Assembly: GCA_012840905.1 (NCBI GenBank)
Contig: DUVT01000093.1
Location: 1 to 5,572, forward strand
Origin: Acholeplasmataceae bacterium
GTDB taxonomy: Bacteria > Bacillota_I > Bacilli_A > ML615J-28 > CAG-698
Length of the DNA stretch: 5,572 nt
Direction of reading: 5' to 3'
The notes under the pieces were generated by a model. That model did not search any database. It was not told the origin of the DNA and saw only the letters and a program-made list of their open reading frames with translations. This document shows, piece after piece, positions 5,299 to 5,572 of the stretch. Numbering within the stretch: the first letter of the stretch is position 1; each line of letters begins with the position of its first letter. Position numbers and translations under genes: made by a program.

Positions 5299-5572
5299 AT
5301 GATCTATTTTGATTATACAGCAACAACTCCAATTGACAAAGAAGTAATGGAGATTTATATCAAAACCCAAAACAATTTTTTTGCTAATATTAACTCTTTA
5401 CATAAGCTCGGTCAAAAGTCAAATTTTATGTTTGAAAAAGCAACAGAAGAGTTAAAACAAGAATTAGGATTAAAACATAATATTATATATACCTCAAATG
5501 CAACTGAAGCAAATAATCTGGGTATTTTTGGGGTTGTAGAAAGATATGAAAAAGGGAAAATAATTACAACAA
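5299..5572 (+). CDS. Cysteine desulfurase, NifS/IscS family (NifZ-like), N-terminal part (3' end outside window)
   Basis: The first 91 codons are visible and open to the window edge. Proteins of this family are pyridoxal-phosphate enzymes that release sulfur from cysteine as a persulfide for iron-sulfur clusters or tRNA thiolation. Seen: Y-F-D-Y-T-A-T-T-P (3-11), matching the family's N-terminal Y-F/L-D-N/Y-x-A-T-T-P; N-S-L-H-K-L-G-Q (32-39), matching the S-S-L-H-x-x-G-x motif; and Y-T-S-N-A-T-E-A-N-N-L (63-73), the cofactor phosphate-binding T-S-G-A-T-E-A-N-N motif with G replaced by N. The active-site lysine and persulfide cysteine lie beyond the window. The start is set by AAGGAAGG at 5284-5291, seven bases upstream of ATG. 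From B. subtilis gene order as I recall it, it is most likely NifZ, partner of the tRNA 4-thiouridine enzyme ThiI (inference). Confidence 0.9.
   Translation, partial: MIYFDYTATTPIDKEVMEIYIKTQNNFFANINSLHKLGQKSNFMFEKATEELKQELGLKHNIIYTSNATEANNLGIFGVVERYEKGKIITT

Overview
This is a chromosomal housekeeping segment from a low-GC, AT-rich Gram-positive-type bacterium, either a Bacillota member or a walled or wall-less relative such as the Erysipelotrichia, Acholeplasma or Izemoplasma groups. The evidence is the strongly A/T-biased codon use, the strong AGGAGG-like ribosome binding sites, the TATAAT promoters, and the gene neighbourhoods, which I recall as matching Bacillus subtilis. All tryptophan codons checked are TGG and there is no in-frame TGA, so the standard bacterial code applies rather than the Mycoplasma/Spiroplasma code.

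Layout: (1) positions 1-353 hold the 3' end of a PucR/CdaR-type helix-turn-helix regulator. It ends in a perfect palindrome (356-380) that can act as a terminator and overlaps the next promoter. (2) 438-1559 is a complete MalK/UgpC/MsmX-type sugar ABC transporter ATPase with its own promoter and terminator; no permease gene is in view. (3) 1712-3717 is a pgk-tpiA glycolytic operon. It is driven by an extended -10 promoter, has a cre-like near-palindrome upstream and a strong terminator downstream. (4) 3825-4608 is a monocistronic rpsD gene (ribosomal protein S4). It has a strong promoter and a leader of about 150 nt rich in potential base pairing, including a hairpin that covers the Shine-Dalgarno sequence; this fits the known S4 autoregulation of rpsD in B. 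subtilis. (5) 4731-5219 on the minus strand is a GAF-domain free methionine-R-sulfoxide reductase with all three catalytic cysteines. It faces rpsD, with a terminator for each gene between them. (6) 5299-5572 is the 5' end of a NifS/NifZ-type cysteine desulfurase, transcribed divergently from the reductase.

Functionally the window combines sugar uptake energisation and lower glycolysis (ATPase, Pgk, TpiA), translation (S4), methionine repair (MsrC) and sulfur mobilisation (the desulfurase, probably for tRNA thiolation). I see no mobile element, CRISPR array, tRNA, rRNA or sign of recent horizontal transfer. I found no new biological system. The most interesting sequence is the rpsD leader, where one segment can pair with either of two partners, followed by the cre-like site before pgk and the palindrome that overlaps the ATPase promoter.
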